Positions 19,612 through 28,518 of a DNA stretch of 31,697 bases are shown here, one piece after another. The notes beneath the pieces were generated by a model. It was not told the origin of the DNA and did not search any database. It was given only the letters and a program-made list of their open reading frames with translations. The translations under genes were made by a program, and so were the position numbers. The stretch is from Nemertoderma westbladi (lineage: Eukaryota; Xenacoelomorpha; Nemertodermatida; Nemertodermatidae), in contig JAUCBJ010000748.1 in assembly GCA_032718475.1 (NCBI GenBank), positions 1 to 31,697 on the forward strand, read 5' to 3'. Within the stretch, counting starts at the first letter, position 1, and the number at the start of each line of letters is the position of its first letter.

Positions 19612-19782
19612 TCACCGCAAAAACAACTGAAATTTTTTAATTATTTTCTTTGAAGTTGATGTTTTGGATGGTTTTCTTTTTGTAGTATTTACTCTAGGTA
19701 TATCTTGAGGTTATAAATCAGTAGCTAACGGTTTACTCGATACTAAATATAATTTTCTAAATGTTACGTCCGTTTTAACCAT
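19612..19782 (-). pseudogene. Tiny basic Polinton-type ORF with one nonsense codon
   Basis: A 57-codon frame starts MVKTDVTFRKLYLVSS and ends KKIIKKFQLFLR before TGA. A TAA at 19711-19713 interrupts it, and the frame is otherwise open. Polintons often carry a very short gene of this kind, with an RKLYLV-type start and a lysine-rich end, next to the integrase. It is too short for confident homology; the call rests on position, basic composition and the in-frame continuation. Confidence 0.4.
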
Positions 19783-19784
19783 TA

Positions 19785-20168
19785 TTACCGCCCGCGGTTA
19801 ATTTTTTTTGCAATAGCCGCTCCAGCGGCAGCGGCGCCAGCGCTCGCGGCGAGTTTCGCACCAATGCCGAGTAAGGGTATTAGAAAGGGTAGTATGCCTC
19901 CAGATTGATTGCTTAACTTTTTTCTGTAACTTGATATATTTTTTGTTTTACGGTTGAGGGATTTCAATACCTTCTTATAGCGGCGAATATTTCTAAATGA
20001 ATGAGGGGTCAATTGTACGTTACCTTTTAAAACATTTAATGCAGTATTTACAATGAGCCGTATTAATTCGTTACTCGCGGTATGGTTAATAAAATAAGTT
20101 CTTTGTTGAGGGGTAGCGCTGCGTAGAAATTCCAGTTCGTTACGATATTTCTGCACAAGTCTATTCAT
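19785..20168 (-). CDS. Short conserved Polinton protein with hydrophobic, glycine/alanine-rich tail
   Basis: The 127-codon frame begins MNRLVQKYRNELEFLRSAT. A helical, basic N-terminal domain (residues 1-85) includes QRTYFINHTASNELI and LLKGNVQLTPH-type segments. It ends with a glycine/alanine-rich hydrophobic tail (GGILPFLIPLLGIGAKLAAS ... AIAKKINRGR) that could insert into or disrupt a membrane. Short proteins with this two-part design are common next to the ATPase in Polintons and adintovirus-like elements, but their role is not established. It is intact and lies 33 bases after the ATPase, in the same frame. Confidence 0.65.
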   Translation of the reverse strand: MNRLVQKYRNELEFLRSATPQQRTYFINHTASNELIRLIVNTALNVLKGNVQLTPHSFRNIRRYKKVLKSLNRKTKNISSYRKKLSNQSGGILPFLIPLLGIGAKLAASAGAAAAGAAIAKKINRGR

Positions 20169-20201
20169 TGTTGCAACATTATTGAAAATTGTTACAAAAT
20201 A

Positions 20202-20882
20202 TTAATTATTATTATTATTATTATTATTTTCGCTACGTTTATAGTCAATGTAATTTTTAATGTAACAATTATGATTACGAAATATATCCGATCTAAATCT
20301 TAAAGGTTCGGGTGTTTCCTGACGTAAATCAATTAAAAAATGTGAAAATGGTTCAATAGTTGCGTCTCGATAGGAATCTACTAAAAATTTGGTCTGCCCT
20401 GGTAACATCTGCTTTGCGAAATTTAAAACTGATAGGCTGTCTCGTGGATTTTTCATTAATACTAAGGTATGGCTATTAATTGATCTTGTGCGGTTATGCT
20501 TCCCACCGTAAAACATGTTTTGCGTTATAAAACAAATAAATATATTGGAATGATGAGCTACCTTAGTAAACAATACAGTTAAAGCTGTACTGGACTCGGT
20601 TTCTGTTAATAAATCATCTATAATTAATAAATCTCGACTATTCACTAAAGTATCTATATTTTCTGGTAAACCTTTGTAAAGGTGTGTAATACCGGGAATA
20701 GTCGGTGGATTGCTCCCGTAACAATACAATACGCGTAAGGGGGCTTTGTTGAAGCAGCCATTCTTGTGTTTAATTAAATTCCCCACAAAAGTTAATTTTC
20801 CAGAACCAGATGGACCAGAAATTATCACTCTCGTTCCCATTTGAAAGTTTAAATTATATGGACCTGAATTAAAGTCAGCCAT
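20202..20882 (-). CDS. Polinton genome-packaging ATPase (FtsK/A32-like), probably inactive
   Basis: The 226-codon frame carries the P-loop region VIISGPSGSGKLTF (residues about 18-31) and the Walker B strand LLIIDDLL (about 85-92), followed by ICFITQN, a sensor-type strand. This is the A32/FtsK-like ATPase that Polintons share with nucleocytoplasmic viruses, where it pumps DNA into capsids. The residue after the P-loop lysine, normally serine or threonine and a magnesium ligand, is leucine here (GKL), so activity is doubtful. The C-terminus ends in eight asparagines encoded by an (AAT)n microsatellite, probably an expansion into the coding region. The ATG at 20882 is preceded by another AAT-rich run. 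Confidence 0.85.
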   Translation of the reverse strand: MADFNSGPYNLNFQMGTRVIISGPSGSGKLTFVGNLIKHKNGCFNKAPLRVLYCYGSNPPTIPGITHLYKGLPENIDTLVNSRDLLIIDDLLTETESSTALTVLFTKVAHHSNIFICFITQNMFYGGKHNRTRSINSHTLVLMKNPRDSLSVLNFAKQMLPGQTKFLVDSYRDATIEPFSHFLIDLRQETPEPLRFRSDIFRNHNCYIKNYIDYKRSENNNNNNNN

Positions 20883-21357
20883 TTATTATTATTATTAAGA
20901 TATATCAACAATACAATATAATATAATATCAATATCAATATCAATAATCCATCACCATTACTATGTATATAACAATAATTGATGGAATTACAATAATATT
21001 AGAGTACTGTATATTTAATTAACATATGACACAACTACAGTATGTGACGCTCGCTGCAACAAAAGGTGCTATTTCCAATTATAGTATAGACTGTTGTAAT
21101 TTCAAGTATGGTGGTGAGCATCTTTATACGCGAAATAATAATAGGTAACATCGGCGGTTTGGAAATCACTTCCCGAGAATTTCGCGCTAATGATTTTTTT
21201 ATGTTCGCTGCTAAAAAAAATAAGGAATATAGTAGCAACAGCGACAAACTACATTTCTATAAAAAATATTCTCCAATATTGTAAATAAATCTCCTGAATC
21301 ATTACTTTTCGCAGAAATATAAGTTATATTGCGAAGCTCTTTCCAATAAAAGGGTTG
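20883..21357. other. AT-rich spacer between ATPase and RING gene
   Basis: It contains an AATATC-type short tandem repeat near 20925-20946 and, on the minus strand, overlapping small frames at 21035-21247. One of these starts with a hydrophobic stretch (LLLLYSLFFLAAN) and could encode a small membrane protein. No ATG or homology supports it. Confidence 0.3.
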
Positions 21358-21557
21358 TTAACTTACCAACTTTATATTAAACTTAGATATGGGTGCGCGA
21401 CAAATAGGACAAATTTTAGAACAATAATTATTCATTTCGGAAATTGTACAATACATTGTACGCAAGTTGCATGTTTATTTTCACATTTATAATAATCTCG
21501 ATGTTGTTGCAATAAATTAGAATAGCAAACTGGACATTTTTCATTTAACATATCCAT
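21358..21557 (-). pseudogene. RING-finger protein, frameshifted, accessory gene of the Polinton
   Basis: From an ATG at 21557 (MDMLNEKCPVC) the frame encodes the first part of a C3HC4 RING: CPVC, then CENKH, then ATCVQC. At about 21435 the frame is lost, and a frame shifted by one base supplies the remaining pair, CPIC, followed by RAPISKFN and a TAA at 21358-21360. All eight zinc ligands can be accounted for across the two frames, with correct H-X2-C-X2-C spacing. RING proteins usually act as E3 ubiquitin ligases, and some large DNA viruses and Polintons carry them to manipulate host pathways. The longer frame upstream of the ATG includes a GTT microsatellite (valine run) and is probably not coding. 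Confidence 0.6.
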
Positions 21558-21683
21558 TTTTCCAAATTTTAAAGTAAATTGAAAATAATTACCACAATAC
21601 ACAACAACAACAACAACAACCACAAACAAAACTGTTATACTGTATATACAAATACTGCTACAATTTTCGATTATTTAAAAACA

Positions 21684-22366
21684 TTAAAATTTTATATATA
21701 AGCATAAAAAAGCTTGTACATTTATTTTTACTTTAAGTCGGTCAGATAAAGCTACTTTATCGCCCGTATCTAGCTCTGAAAAGACACCTTCGTTACTAAT
21801 TTCATAATTCCATTCATACCACAATGAATTTACTTGCGATGCTGTTAAGTTAAACCCATTATAATACCTAAGACAAATAGCATCAGAATATCTAGCTAAA
21901 ATCTCCCATAGTCCCATATAAGTCGTTCCTTTATATTTGCTTACAAAACCAACAAAAGATGGGTTGGTTAAATTAACAACAGAACACTGATTTATTATTT
22001 CGAGTGGTGGTGATAACAATTCTAATATTTCTGTCTTACTCTGAAGCAATAAATTAATGAGTGATTTGTTTAGAATTTGACATTTGCCTCGCTTCTGAAT
22101 ATATACGTTTTCAGTTATAACACAGGTGGAAATATTTAAATTTCCTCTTGTAAATTCTATATTAGGATAAATATTACCACTTGAAACTGGTGATTCCTTT
22201 TGTTGGTTGATTAATATTTCTAAGACGTCTAGAAGGTAGAGTGTATCCTGGTAAGAGAAGCTCGTTGTTACATTGCTATCGCTTGAGAGTAATATAAAGT
22301 ACTTGCCATAAACAATACTACAGGTATATTTATTAAATGTAAATTTCCAAGTATTGCTTGAAGTTT
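21684..22366 (-). pseudogene. Unknown protein at the upstream edge of the Polinton
   Basis: A continuous frame of about 227 codons ends at 21684. It has no convincing ATG in frame; an ATG near 22380 lies in another frame, separated by a short poly-A run, so the gene may have lost its start through a one-base slip. The peptide has a plausible globular composition, with landmarks WKFTFNKYTCSIVYGKYF, YQDTLYLLDVLEIL, SKYKGTTYMGLWEILARYS and LWYEWNYEISNEGVF. I do not recognise the family. Its strand and position suggest a Polinton accessory gene. Confidence 0.45.
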
Positions 22367-22379
22367 TTTAAATAAATCC

Positions 22380-23199
22380 ATAATTAGAATGAAAACTATT
22401 TTGAAAAATAAAAACTAAATAAATGATTATTAGATTGTAAAACTTCTGTTTATATGGTTGCTTTAATACAGCAGAGTGACTTACAGTGAGGAATATAGTA
22501 GCTTCGTGTAACAGATGCAACGTGTACAGCTAAAATTATTACATTAGCGTGAGTTAGAGAGTGAAATAGCAGTAACGAGTAACAGATGCAACGAGAACAA
22601 TGCTAGTCCTATTATTCTAACTTATATTCAACTTAGTTGATCGATCAGTTACATCGATAAAAGAAATCGATTATTATTAATAGTCGAATTAATGTATTCT
22701 ATGCTATAGTAATTATGTTAAGGAACTAGAAACTATTTATAAACATCTGCTACCAGTGATGAAGATGAAGAATTCAATGACTATGGTATAACTCAGATAT
22801 TTATCACCTTTTTCTCTCGAGGTTGGATGGAAGAGTGATTGGTGAGTTGTGAGGGGTTGTATCAGTCCCGAGTTCGAATCCGGTTGAATATTTTGTTATC
22901 TGAAAAATTGCAAAATTAAATTTAGTTACTGGTGAAAAATAGTAGAAGTTACCTGATGCTAAGTGTAGACACTCGAACACCTGTAAAATAAAGGTTGGTG
23001 ATTGGATGCAGTACTAGCATTGGGTGACTAATAACGCCTCTAGCGGAATAAGCGGGAACTTGAGAAGTTACCATGGTTACGGATGAAATGCTGACATCTG
23101 ATTGGTTGAAATAATAACGACCACTGGTAAAGGTTGAAATGGTGGCTTCTGATTGGCTGCAGTACTAGAAATGGATGGTAATGATGGACTACGGGTGAC
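22380..23199. other. AT-rich spacer between Polinton and second BEL remnant
   Basis: No ORF is supported. Direct repeats of taacagatgcaacg occur near 22509 and 22579. A diverged pair with ctgattgg-tg and tgcagtactag lies near 22990 and 23140. A tRNA-like promoter pair is listed separately. Confidence 0.4.
22832..22890 (+). repeat. tRNA-like A/B box pair, possible SINE head
   Basis: An A-box-like agtgattggtgag is followed about 38 bases later by GAGTTCGAATCC, a near-perfect RNA polymerase III B box in a context (cagtcccgagttcgaatccgg) typical of tRNA T-arms. No full cloverleaf can be folded. It is probably a tRNA-derived SINE remnant. Confidence 0.35.
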
Positions 23200-24858
23200 C
23201 ATGACGCAGTGTCATATGAATATATACTACTGATGGTATGGAAGCTACCGAAGCTACCGTTACCCGATAATAAAGGGATGGTACTTACAAGGCTTCGTAA
23301 GTTGAAGCAGACACTAAAACGGAGCCCCGAGAAGAATGAGTACATCCACAAAACTATTAAGAAGTGCGTCGAGAAAGGATGGGCCATGGAGTTACCGGTT
23401 GACGAACCAAACACGGACAGGACATATTACCTGCCACTCCATGTGGCCTTAGATCCAAAGAAAGGTAAGCTGAGGATGGTAGTAGATGCGTCGGCAAAAA
23501 CCAACGGAAAATGCCTAAACGACTATCTACTGGAGGGTCCCAATATCTACAACTCGGGGATCGAGGTCCTATTAAGATTCAGGAATGGGAAACACGCCTT
23601 CACCTGTGATATAGAGGGCATGTTCAACCAAGTCCGTGTAACGGAAGAAGATAGCGATAGTCAATGCTTCTTATGGTACAACGGCGACGAAGAACCGTCG
23701 ATTATACCGATGTACAAGATGATAGTGCAGAACATGGGGGCCAAGTTGTCTTCCTTCACGACGACTATGGCGGTAAGAGACACGGTAAAAGGGAAGGAGG
23801 ATAGATATAGCACTAGGGCCGTCGACATGATTCGACGTGGCTTCTACGTAGACGACGGGATGGAGTCTGGAAATACGGTTAAAGAGATACTGGATACGGG
23901 GCGCGAGGTTCGCAACATCCAAAAAGGATCCGGCTTTAACCTAACCAAATTCCGATCCAGTTCGCAGGAATTTATCAAAGCGATAGAGGACGAGAGACCA
24001 GAATCAACCATGGATAATCCCACGACAGCCAAAGGGCAGGACATGGCGAATAAGAGAACAGAGTCTCAACAAAAGGCACTGGGAATCGTGTGGAACAGAG
24101 AGACAGACGAACTGAAGTACCAGCTGAGCCAGGAGGGCGCAGACATCCACACAAAGAGAGGCTATGTGTCATACATAGCGAGAATATACGATCCCCTAGG
24201 CCTAGCATCCCCACTACTAGTAACGGGGAAACAGATACTCAAAAGAGTATACAAGCTGAAAGATGAGTTGGACGAAGAGATACCAGAAGAGATTAAGAAA
24301 CAGTGGTGTAAGTGGACAGAAGGTCTAGAGCAGATGGGAACATACAGCATGCCACGTGTGTATTTCCCGGATGGGGACATGACGAACCTGGATCTGCACA
24401 TGTTCTCCGATGCGTCGCTAGAGGCATACGGAGCGGCACTCTATTTAGTACAACGAGAGGGGTCTCACAAGCCCAGACTTGCCTTCAGCAAGGCAAAGTC
24501 AACGCCACCAGATTTGGCATCAGTTCCCAAACTAGAGTTGACAGCGGCGAGATTAGGAGTTAGGGCCACAGCCTACATAATGGATGCTGTTCCCAACATA
24601 GTGGAAACACACTACTGGACGGACTCCATGGTAGTGCTCGGCTGGCTACATAACGAGAAAACGCGATACCCTATATTCGTCGCAAATAGAGTGGACGAAA
24701 TAAGGGCGACGACAGAGCTAGAAAGGTGGCACTACTGCCCAACGGACGAGAACCCAGCGGACTTGTTATCAAGGGGCATGGCATGCCACACTTTCTTAAA
24801 GAAGGAAGTATTGTGGCAACATGGGCCACAGTTTCCAGGAGAAGTACAGGAGAAGTAG
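23200..24858 (+). pseudogene. BEL/Pao reverse transcriptase and RNase H
   Basis: About 549 codons are open from 23209. The true protein would begin upstream of MVWKLPKLPLPDNK, which matches the junction before the RT domain in BEL/Pao. Motifs are TYYLPLHVALDP, GKLRMVVDASAK, CDIEGMF (first catalytic Asp), FYVDDGME (second and third), and RNase H acidic residues in HMFSDAS, PKLELTAARLG and YWTDSMVVLGWL. It ends with YCPTDENPADLLSRG and a stop at 24858, caused by a frameshift relative to the downstream integrase. RT and RNase H themselves look intact. Codon composition is richer in GC than the flanks. Confidence 0.92.
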
Positions 24859-25340
24859 TATCGGAAGGAGAAGAGGGAGATTCAGAGGGAGAAGAGATAT
24901 ACTCCCAGATGGTGAGGGAGATAAGGGACGTGCGACCCAAACCAGTAGAACTGTGCGATAACCCAACGGATAAACTCCTCAGCTACAGCTCTAGTTGGTA
25001 CAAGACCAAGAAATTAGTGGCGTACTGGTGAGCCTTTGGGAATTTCCTCGCGGGAGTTGGCAAAAGCAAGAAAATCAGGACAACCATAGATCTGGAAGGA
25101 GCGGCTAGAGCAGTCATCCGCTATGAACAACGGAAGAACTATGGCGACGAGGTGGAACGCGTCGGTAAGCAACACCATCTTCGACGAGACAGCGAGCTGA
25201 TCACGCTGTCACCACAACTTAACGATGACGGAAATGTCAAACTTCCTCAATTATGAGGCAGAGTTGATTACAGACCCAGTCTACAGAGAGAATATTTTGG
25301 GGAGGGCACCGAAAGCTGAATAAAACAGGCCTAAACTCGA
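24859..25340 (+). pseudogene. BEL/Pao integrase N-terminal fragment, multiply frameshifted
   Basis: Pieces of the linker between RNase H and integrase are visible across frames: KLLSYSSSWYKTKKLVAYW before a stop near 25031, then LEGAARAVIRYEQRKNYGDEV and LITLSPQLNDDGNVKL in other frames. The last corresponds to the segment just before the RVGGRL motif of BEL integrases. The catalytic core is missing. Sequence identity to the family is lost after about 25255. Confidence 0.6.
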
Positions 25341-25369
25341 ACACAGTCTAAGCGGATCCATTTCCGAGA

Positions 25370-25765
25370 GTGAGACAGTCGCTACCACATGTGGCCACAC
25401 AGGGGACTGCTAGTCCACAGTTAGCTGTGAGTAGGGCCACACCGTGCCAGGGACAGAAACAAAATAACAACACGAACAAATATAATCCCAACATACCCAG
25501 TATGCCAAGTCCAAATAACCAAAACACCAAACCAGTAGATATGAATCTACGCACTATACATGAAGGGCTATACAGGGAACGCTACAATCCAGGAAACAAA
25601 TGTCAATTGCATAGGGATGGAACCCATAAGACCATGAGTTGTAAGCTTGGCAAGCATTGCCTAAACAAAATCGGGTAGCCTAAGTGGATACAAATGGACT
25701 ATGTCATCGCTGTGTGGTGGAAGGACACAGAATCGGAGATTGTGGAGAAACAACAATAAGATACG
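25370..25765 (+). pseudogene. BEL/Pao gag C-terminal zinc-knuckle region
   Basis: The frame 25370-25678 has an asparagine/proline-rich linker, then a first zinc-binding segment (KCQLHRDGTHKTMSCKLGKH). A stop follows LNKIG, and the next frame gives CHRCVVEGHRIGDC, a CX2CX4HX4C knuckle. The pair matches the two-part nucleocapsid region of BEL/Pao gag, which binds the RNA genome. The N-terminal capsid part is absent. Confidence 0.65.
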
Positions 25766-25862
25766 ATGATATGGTAAATGGGGGAGAGTGGTGGCTCCCC
25801 GATAACGGGGTGACCATTGACCCCATTCAAATAGTACAATTAACATTAATGCCGGGCAACCC

Positions 25863-26126
25863 ATGAAGAGCGAGGTCGAACAATACCAGCACCTGGACGC
25901 CATCGATTTCTCAGTACCAGAACTGGATATCCCGAAAGTAGCTATCATAGTCGGAATGGACTGCCCGACTGCCTACAGGAGGTTTTCCTGCCGATTCGGA
26001 GAAGATGGAGAGAGAGGCCCAATGGCGTTTCCACGCCATTTGGATGGACACTCAGCGGCCCAAGCAAGTCTAGAATTCCATTTAACGTGTCGGAAACCTC
26101 AGGGTGCATGTTCGCAGGCTCAATGA
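25863..26126 (+). pseudogene. BEL/Pao aspartic protease (C-terminal part)
   Basis: An 87-codon frame contains LDAIDFSVPELDIPKVAIIV, followed by GMDCPTAYR, which resembles the second half of the Pao retropepsin, where a strand ends in IGxD. The usual following segment (G...P.A..T.LGW..G) is shifted out of frame after AFPRHLDG. The first half with the catalytic DTG-type motif is not recognised, so this is a broken copy. Confidence 0.5.
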
Positions 26127-26977
26127 GAGAAGTGGAGGACGAGGGAGCAGAGAAGAAATCAGAAACAGGCAATGGGGAGAGATCACCGAAACAGTCGACA
26201 CAAGGATTGCAATTGATGCCCATACCAGGTGGCTTTGAGGGCGATTTTGCAACAAAGAGACCAAGGGAACAGGAGGGGTGGAAGGTTATGGGTGAGAACC
26301 GAGGCAGAGAAGAGCACAGTGGACTACCGGGCTACCGTGTCCGGATCCACTCCCAGCGAGGGAGGAGTATGACAACGAGTCCGGGAAGATGCTGCCCATT
26401 GAGAGGATCGGCCACTCAGATACGGACTGGGTGAGCGGGAGAGTGGTGACGGCTAGCGTGACCAGAGACTTCTGGGATGAACCTGGCAAGCGGGACCAGG
26501 TGCACGAGGAGCCGGCGAAGGATTTCGCAGGAGGCACGATCAGGCTGGGCAAGCAGCCAGGAACGGCACCACGGGTAGTGTTTGGGGAGATGACGCCGAG
26601 GGCGGAGGAGAATGGGGAATATCGGTATGGGGATGGAGAAGAGTGGACGGCGAGGTGTCCGGAACAGACACTGGTCCAGTTGAGAGGCATACCAGTGTGG
26701 AGGAGGTCGAGTAAGAAGACAAGGTGGAAAGGGAGAGGATGTGGGAAGATTAGACCAGGGGCAGAGAAGCCATGATGAAACGTGACAAAGGAGGCAGGAA
26801 AGTGGGAGAGGGCGTGTTGTACAAGCATAAGGGGGTGGCAGAGTGCGAAGATGCATTAAATGGTATGCCACTAGGTGTACCGAAGGATGACCCGGGGTCA
26901 TCGGGGGCTTTAATGCGGCGCACATATTAGGGGGGAGGCAAGCAAAGATGGCTTGTACCATTAACGATGACATGAGG
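26127..26977 (+). other. G-rich stretch, unassigned
   Basis: The plus strand is purine-rich and moderately GC-rich. The longest sense frame (26389-26775, 128 codons) is charged and has no motif I recognise; long antisense frames here are compositional. It may be the degraded link between protease and RT of the BEL copy, up to the LINE junction at 26978. Confidence 0.35.
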
Positions 26978-28000
26978 GTCTACTGTTGATGGTGACACAG
27001 AACCATTTGAAGTGTTATGGGGCGTCCTCCTGGGAGACACACTTGCACCATTCTTGTTCATAATTGTGGTTGACTATGTTCTACGCATGTCCTTAGATTA
27101 TCATAATGATGATGGGGTGATAATAACTCCGCCTACTGGCTCCAGAAGTCGAGGAAATCCTGCCAAGTACCTAACCGATCTAGACTTTGCTGATGACTTA
27201 GGAGTACTCTCAGAATCACTAGAGGGAGCCCAACGGCTCCTCAGCTCATTAGAACAGGCTGCTTCTAGTGTTGGTCTTTTTATTAACTCCAAAACGACCA
27301 AAATTTTGACAGTTAAATTTGAAAGTCCTCAGCAAGTCTCTGACCGGATGAGCATAAGCTCAAAGGATGGTATGCTTGAGCATGTGGGCGACTTCTGTTA
27401 CCTGGGATCATGGTTCCGGAAGTCAGGTGAGGACCTTCGAATACGTAAGGGAAAGGCATGGGCAGCCTTGAAAAGGCTTTCCAGAATTTAGAATTCACCG
27501 AGAATTAATCGGAATCTTCAGGTCCGGTTATTTAGAGCTGCAGTAGTTCCAGTACTCCTCTATGGGAGTCCATGTTGAGCTCTAACTGCCGACGACACCA
27601 AATCTCTGGATGGCACATTCACATGAATGCTACGCCGGGTTCATTGTGTCAAGTACAATGCACACATCTCCAACCAGACACTATATAACATTAGAGGTGT
27701 CTCATTGGTTCCCCCAAGCTTGACACTAGAACAAAGTCGACTCCGCTTTGCAGGACATTGCTTTCGCCGTGAGAACCAGCCAGTGCATAATCTTGTGCTT
27801 TGGCAGCCTCATGGAGTGAATAAGCATGGTGGACAGACCATGAGTTTCTTAAAACGCATCTTAAAGTTCACTGGCCTTGAAGATGCGGATGATCTAGCAA
27901 ATATCATGGGTGATAGGGAGTTGTGGCGGTGGAATTTTGTCGACAGGCCGGCACAGCATTCCTAAAAATGCAGCTGCAATGCAGCATGCCGATCCTAGTA
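26978..28000 (+). mobile_element. Non-LTR retrotransposon copy 1, 5' truncated
   Basis: The copy is colinear with 30569-31588 and starts abruptly at gtctactgttga, the expected 5' truncation of a LINE. It includes RT motif B (altered, see finding), motif C FADDL at 27190-27206, the thumb region, and the C-terminal domain with RLRFAGHCFRRE and GDRELWRWNF. Internal stops: TAG replacing a TGG after LSRI (near 27490), TGA replacing TGG after GSPC, and another TGA in the FTRM segment. The 3' end is gatcctagta followed by a (GTA)n tract to about 28015. LINE clade not assigned. Confidence 0.88.
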
Positions 28001-28015
28001 GTAGTAGTAGTAGTA
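28001..28015. repeat. (GTA)n trinucleotide tail at the LINE 3' end
   Basis: Five or so GTA units directly follow the shared 3' end of the LINE copies. Copy 2 lacks the extension. Short tandem tails instead of poly(A) are known for several non-LTR clades such as RTE and CR1. Confidence 0.7.
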
Positions 28016-28086
28016 TATTGACTCCAGTTTATTGTTTGATTTTATGTCCTGGCGTACTGTATTATTAATTCCTATTGTAACATAAA

Positions 28087-28518
28087 TTAGAACCCCCCCC
28101 CCCCCCCCCCCCCGCCTTTCTTAGATTTTCGATCCCGTCGATGTAGTACATACCCAGGAATTGCTACTACACTATCGTGGATATTACGTTTTAGCCACGT
28201 TTCTGGAACAGAAATGATGGCATTTTTGGATCCCGGCAAGGCGTGACGAAGTTCGATTATATTTTTAACTAGACTACGGCTATTTATTTGAATGAAAATT
28301 GTTCCCTCTTGGTTTATTTGCAAGTAGTCTTTTAGATTTGTTATGTTATGTGGTGGTTCCGGGCCTGGGTTAGGATGTATATCGCCCGCCTTTAAAAGTA
28401 GTGTGTTAATTGTTATTGCTAATATTAGTGTGATATCCAGAATGGTGTTTCTATAAATTTGAAAAATGAAAATAAGGCTTTTTATAATTTGTTTAAAAAT
28501 TGATCTGTATAGAATCAT
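28087..28518 (-). pseudogene. LINE ORF 5' fragment: hydrophobic leader, 2A-like motif, start of APE endonuclease
   Basis: From an ATG at 28518 a hydrophobic N-terminus (about 45 residues) leads to LLLKAGDIHPNPGP (motif DIHPNPGP at 28360-28383). This resembles the ribosome-skipping 2A consensus D(V/I)ExNPGP but has histidine in place of glutamate. Next comes the beginning of an APE-type endonuclease: IFIQINSRSL (the N of the first catalytic motif), then VPETWL, with the conserved catalytic glutamate, and PGYVLHRRDRKSKKGGG. The frame ends in the poly-C/G run that coincides with the conserved glycine codons. It is a separate LINE from the two neighbouring copies and keeps only its 5' end, the reverse of the usual truncation. 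Confidence 0.75.
28093..28113. repeat. Poly-C tract, 21 bases
   Basis: Twenty-one C on the plus strand; in the antisense LINE frame these are glycine codons of the conserved KGGG segment, so the tract probably grew from that coding motif. Confidence 0.95.

Larger units (their letters stand above)
16040..22370 (-). mobile_element. Polinton/Maverick remnant
   Basis: This is a block of closely spaced minus-strand genes typical of Polintons: FtsK/A32-type packaging ATPase, retroviral-type integrase with a chromodomain, penton-like capsid proteins, and small basic proteins. It lacks a visible DNA polymerase B, cysteine protease and major capsid gene. No terminal inverted repeats were found near either edge. 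The downstream side is cut by the BEL remnant; the upstream side fades into AT-rich DNA near 22.4 kb. Several genes carry one nonsense or frameshift change, indicating an inactivated but not ancient copy. Confidence 0.88.
23200..26100 (+). mobile_element. Second BEL/Pao remnant, rearranged
   Basis: On the plus strand, RT and RNase H (23200-24858) are followed by a frameshifted start of integrase (to about 25255), then by gag-type zinc knuckles (about 25550-25760) and a retropepsin-like tail (25863 to about 26060). In an intact BEL element gag and protease precede RT. The order therefore needs two partial copies in tandem, or a permuted copy. The RT is clearly different from the BEL remnant at 12.8-16.0 kb (YVDD against YMDD, many other differences), so it is another lineage. 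LTRs were not found. Confidence 0.75.

Noticed and set aside
7964-19713. TAA used as a sense codon (alternative genetic code or systematic readthrough)
   Set aside because: TAA also ends the ATPase, the short basic protein and the integrase chromodomain at natural positions, and a BEL frame in the same region is broken by TGA. Ordinary decay explains the pattern.
22380-23199. Polinton terminal inverted repeat or polymerase B fragment
   Set aside because: No coding motif and no inverted partner on the other side of the Polinton remnant could be found.
26286-26973. Antisense frames of 180 and 185 codons
   Set aside because: They are proline/serine-rich by complement of a G-rich strand, overlap each other and the sense frame, and show no motif.
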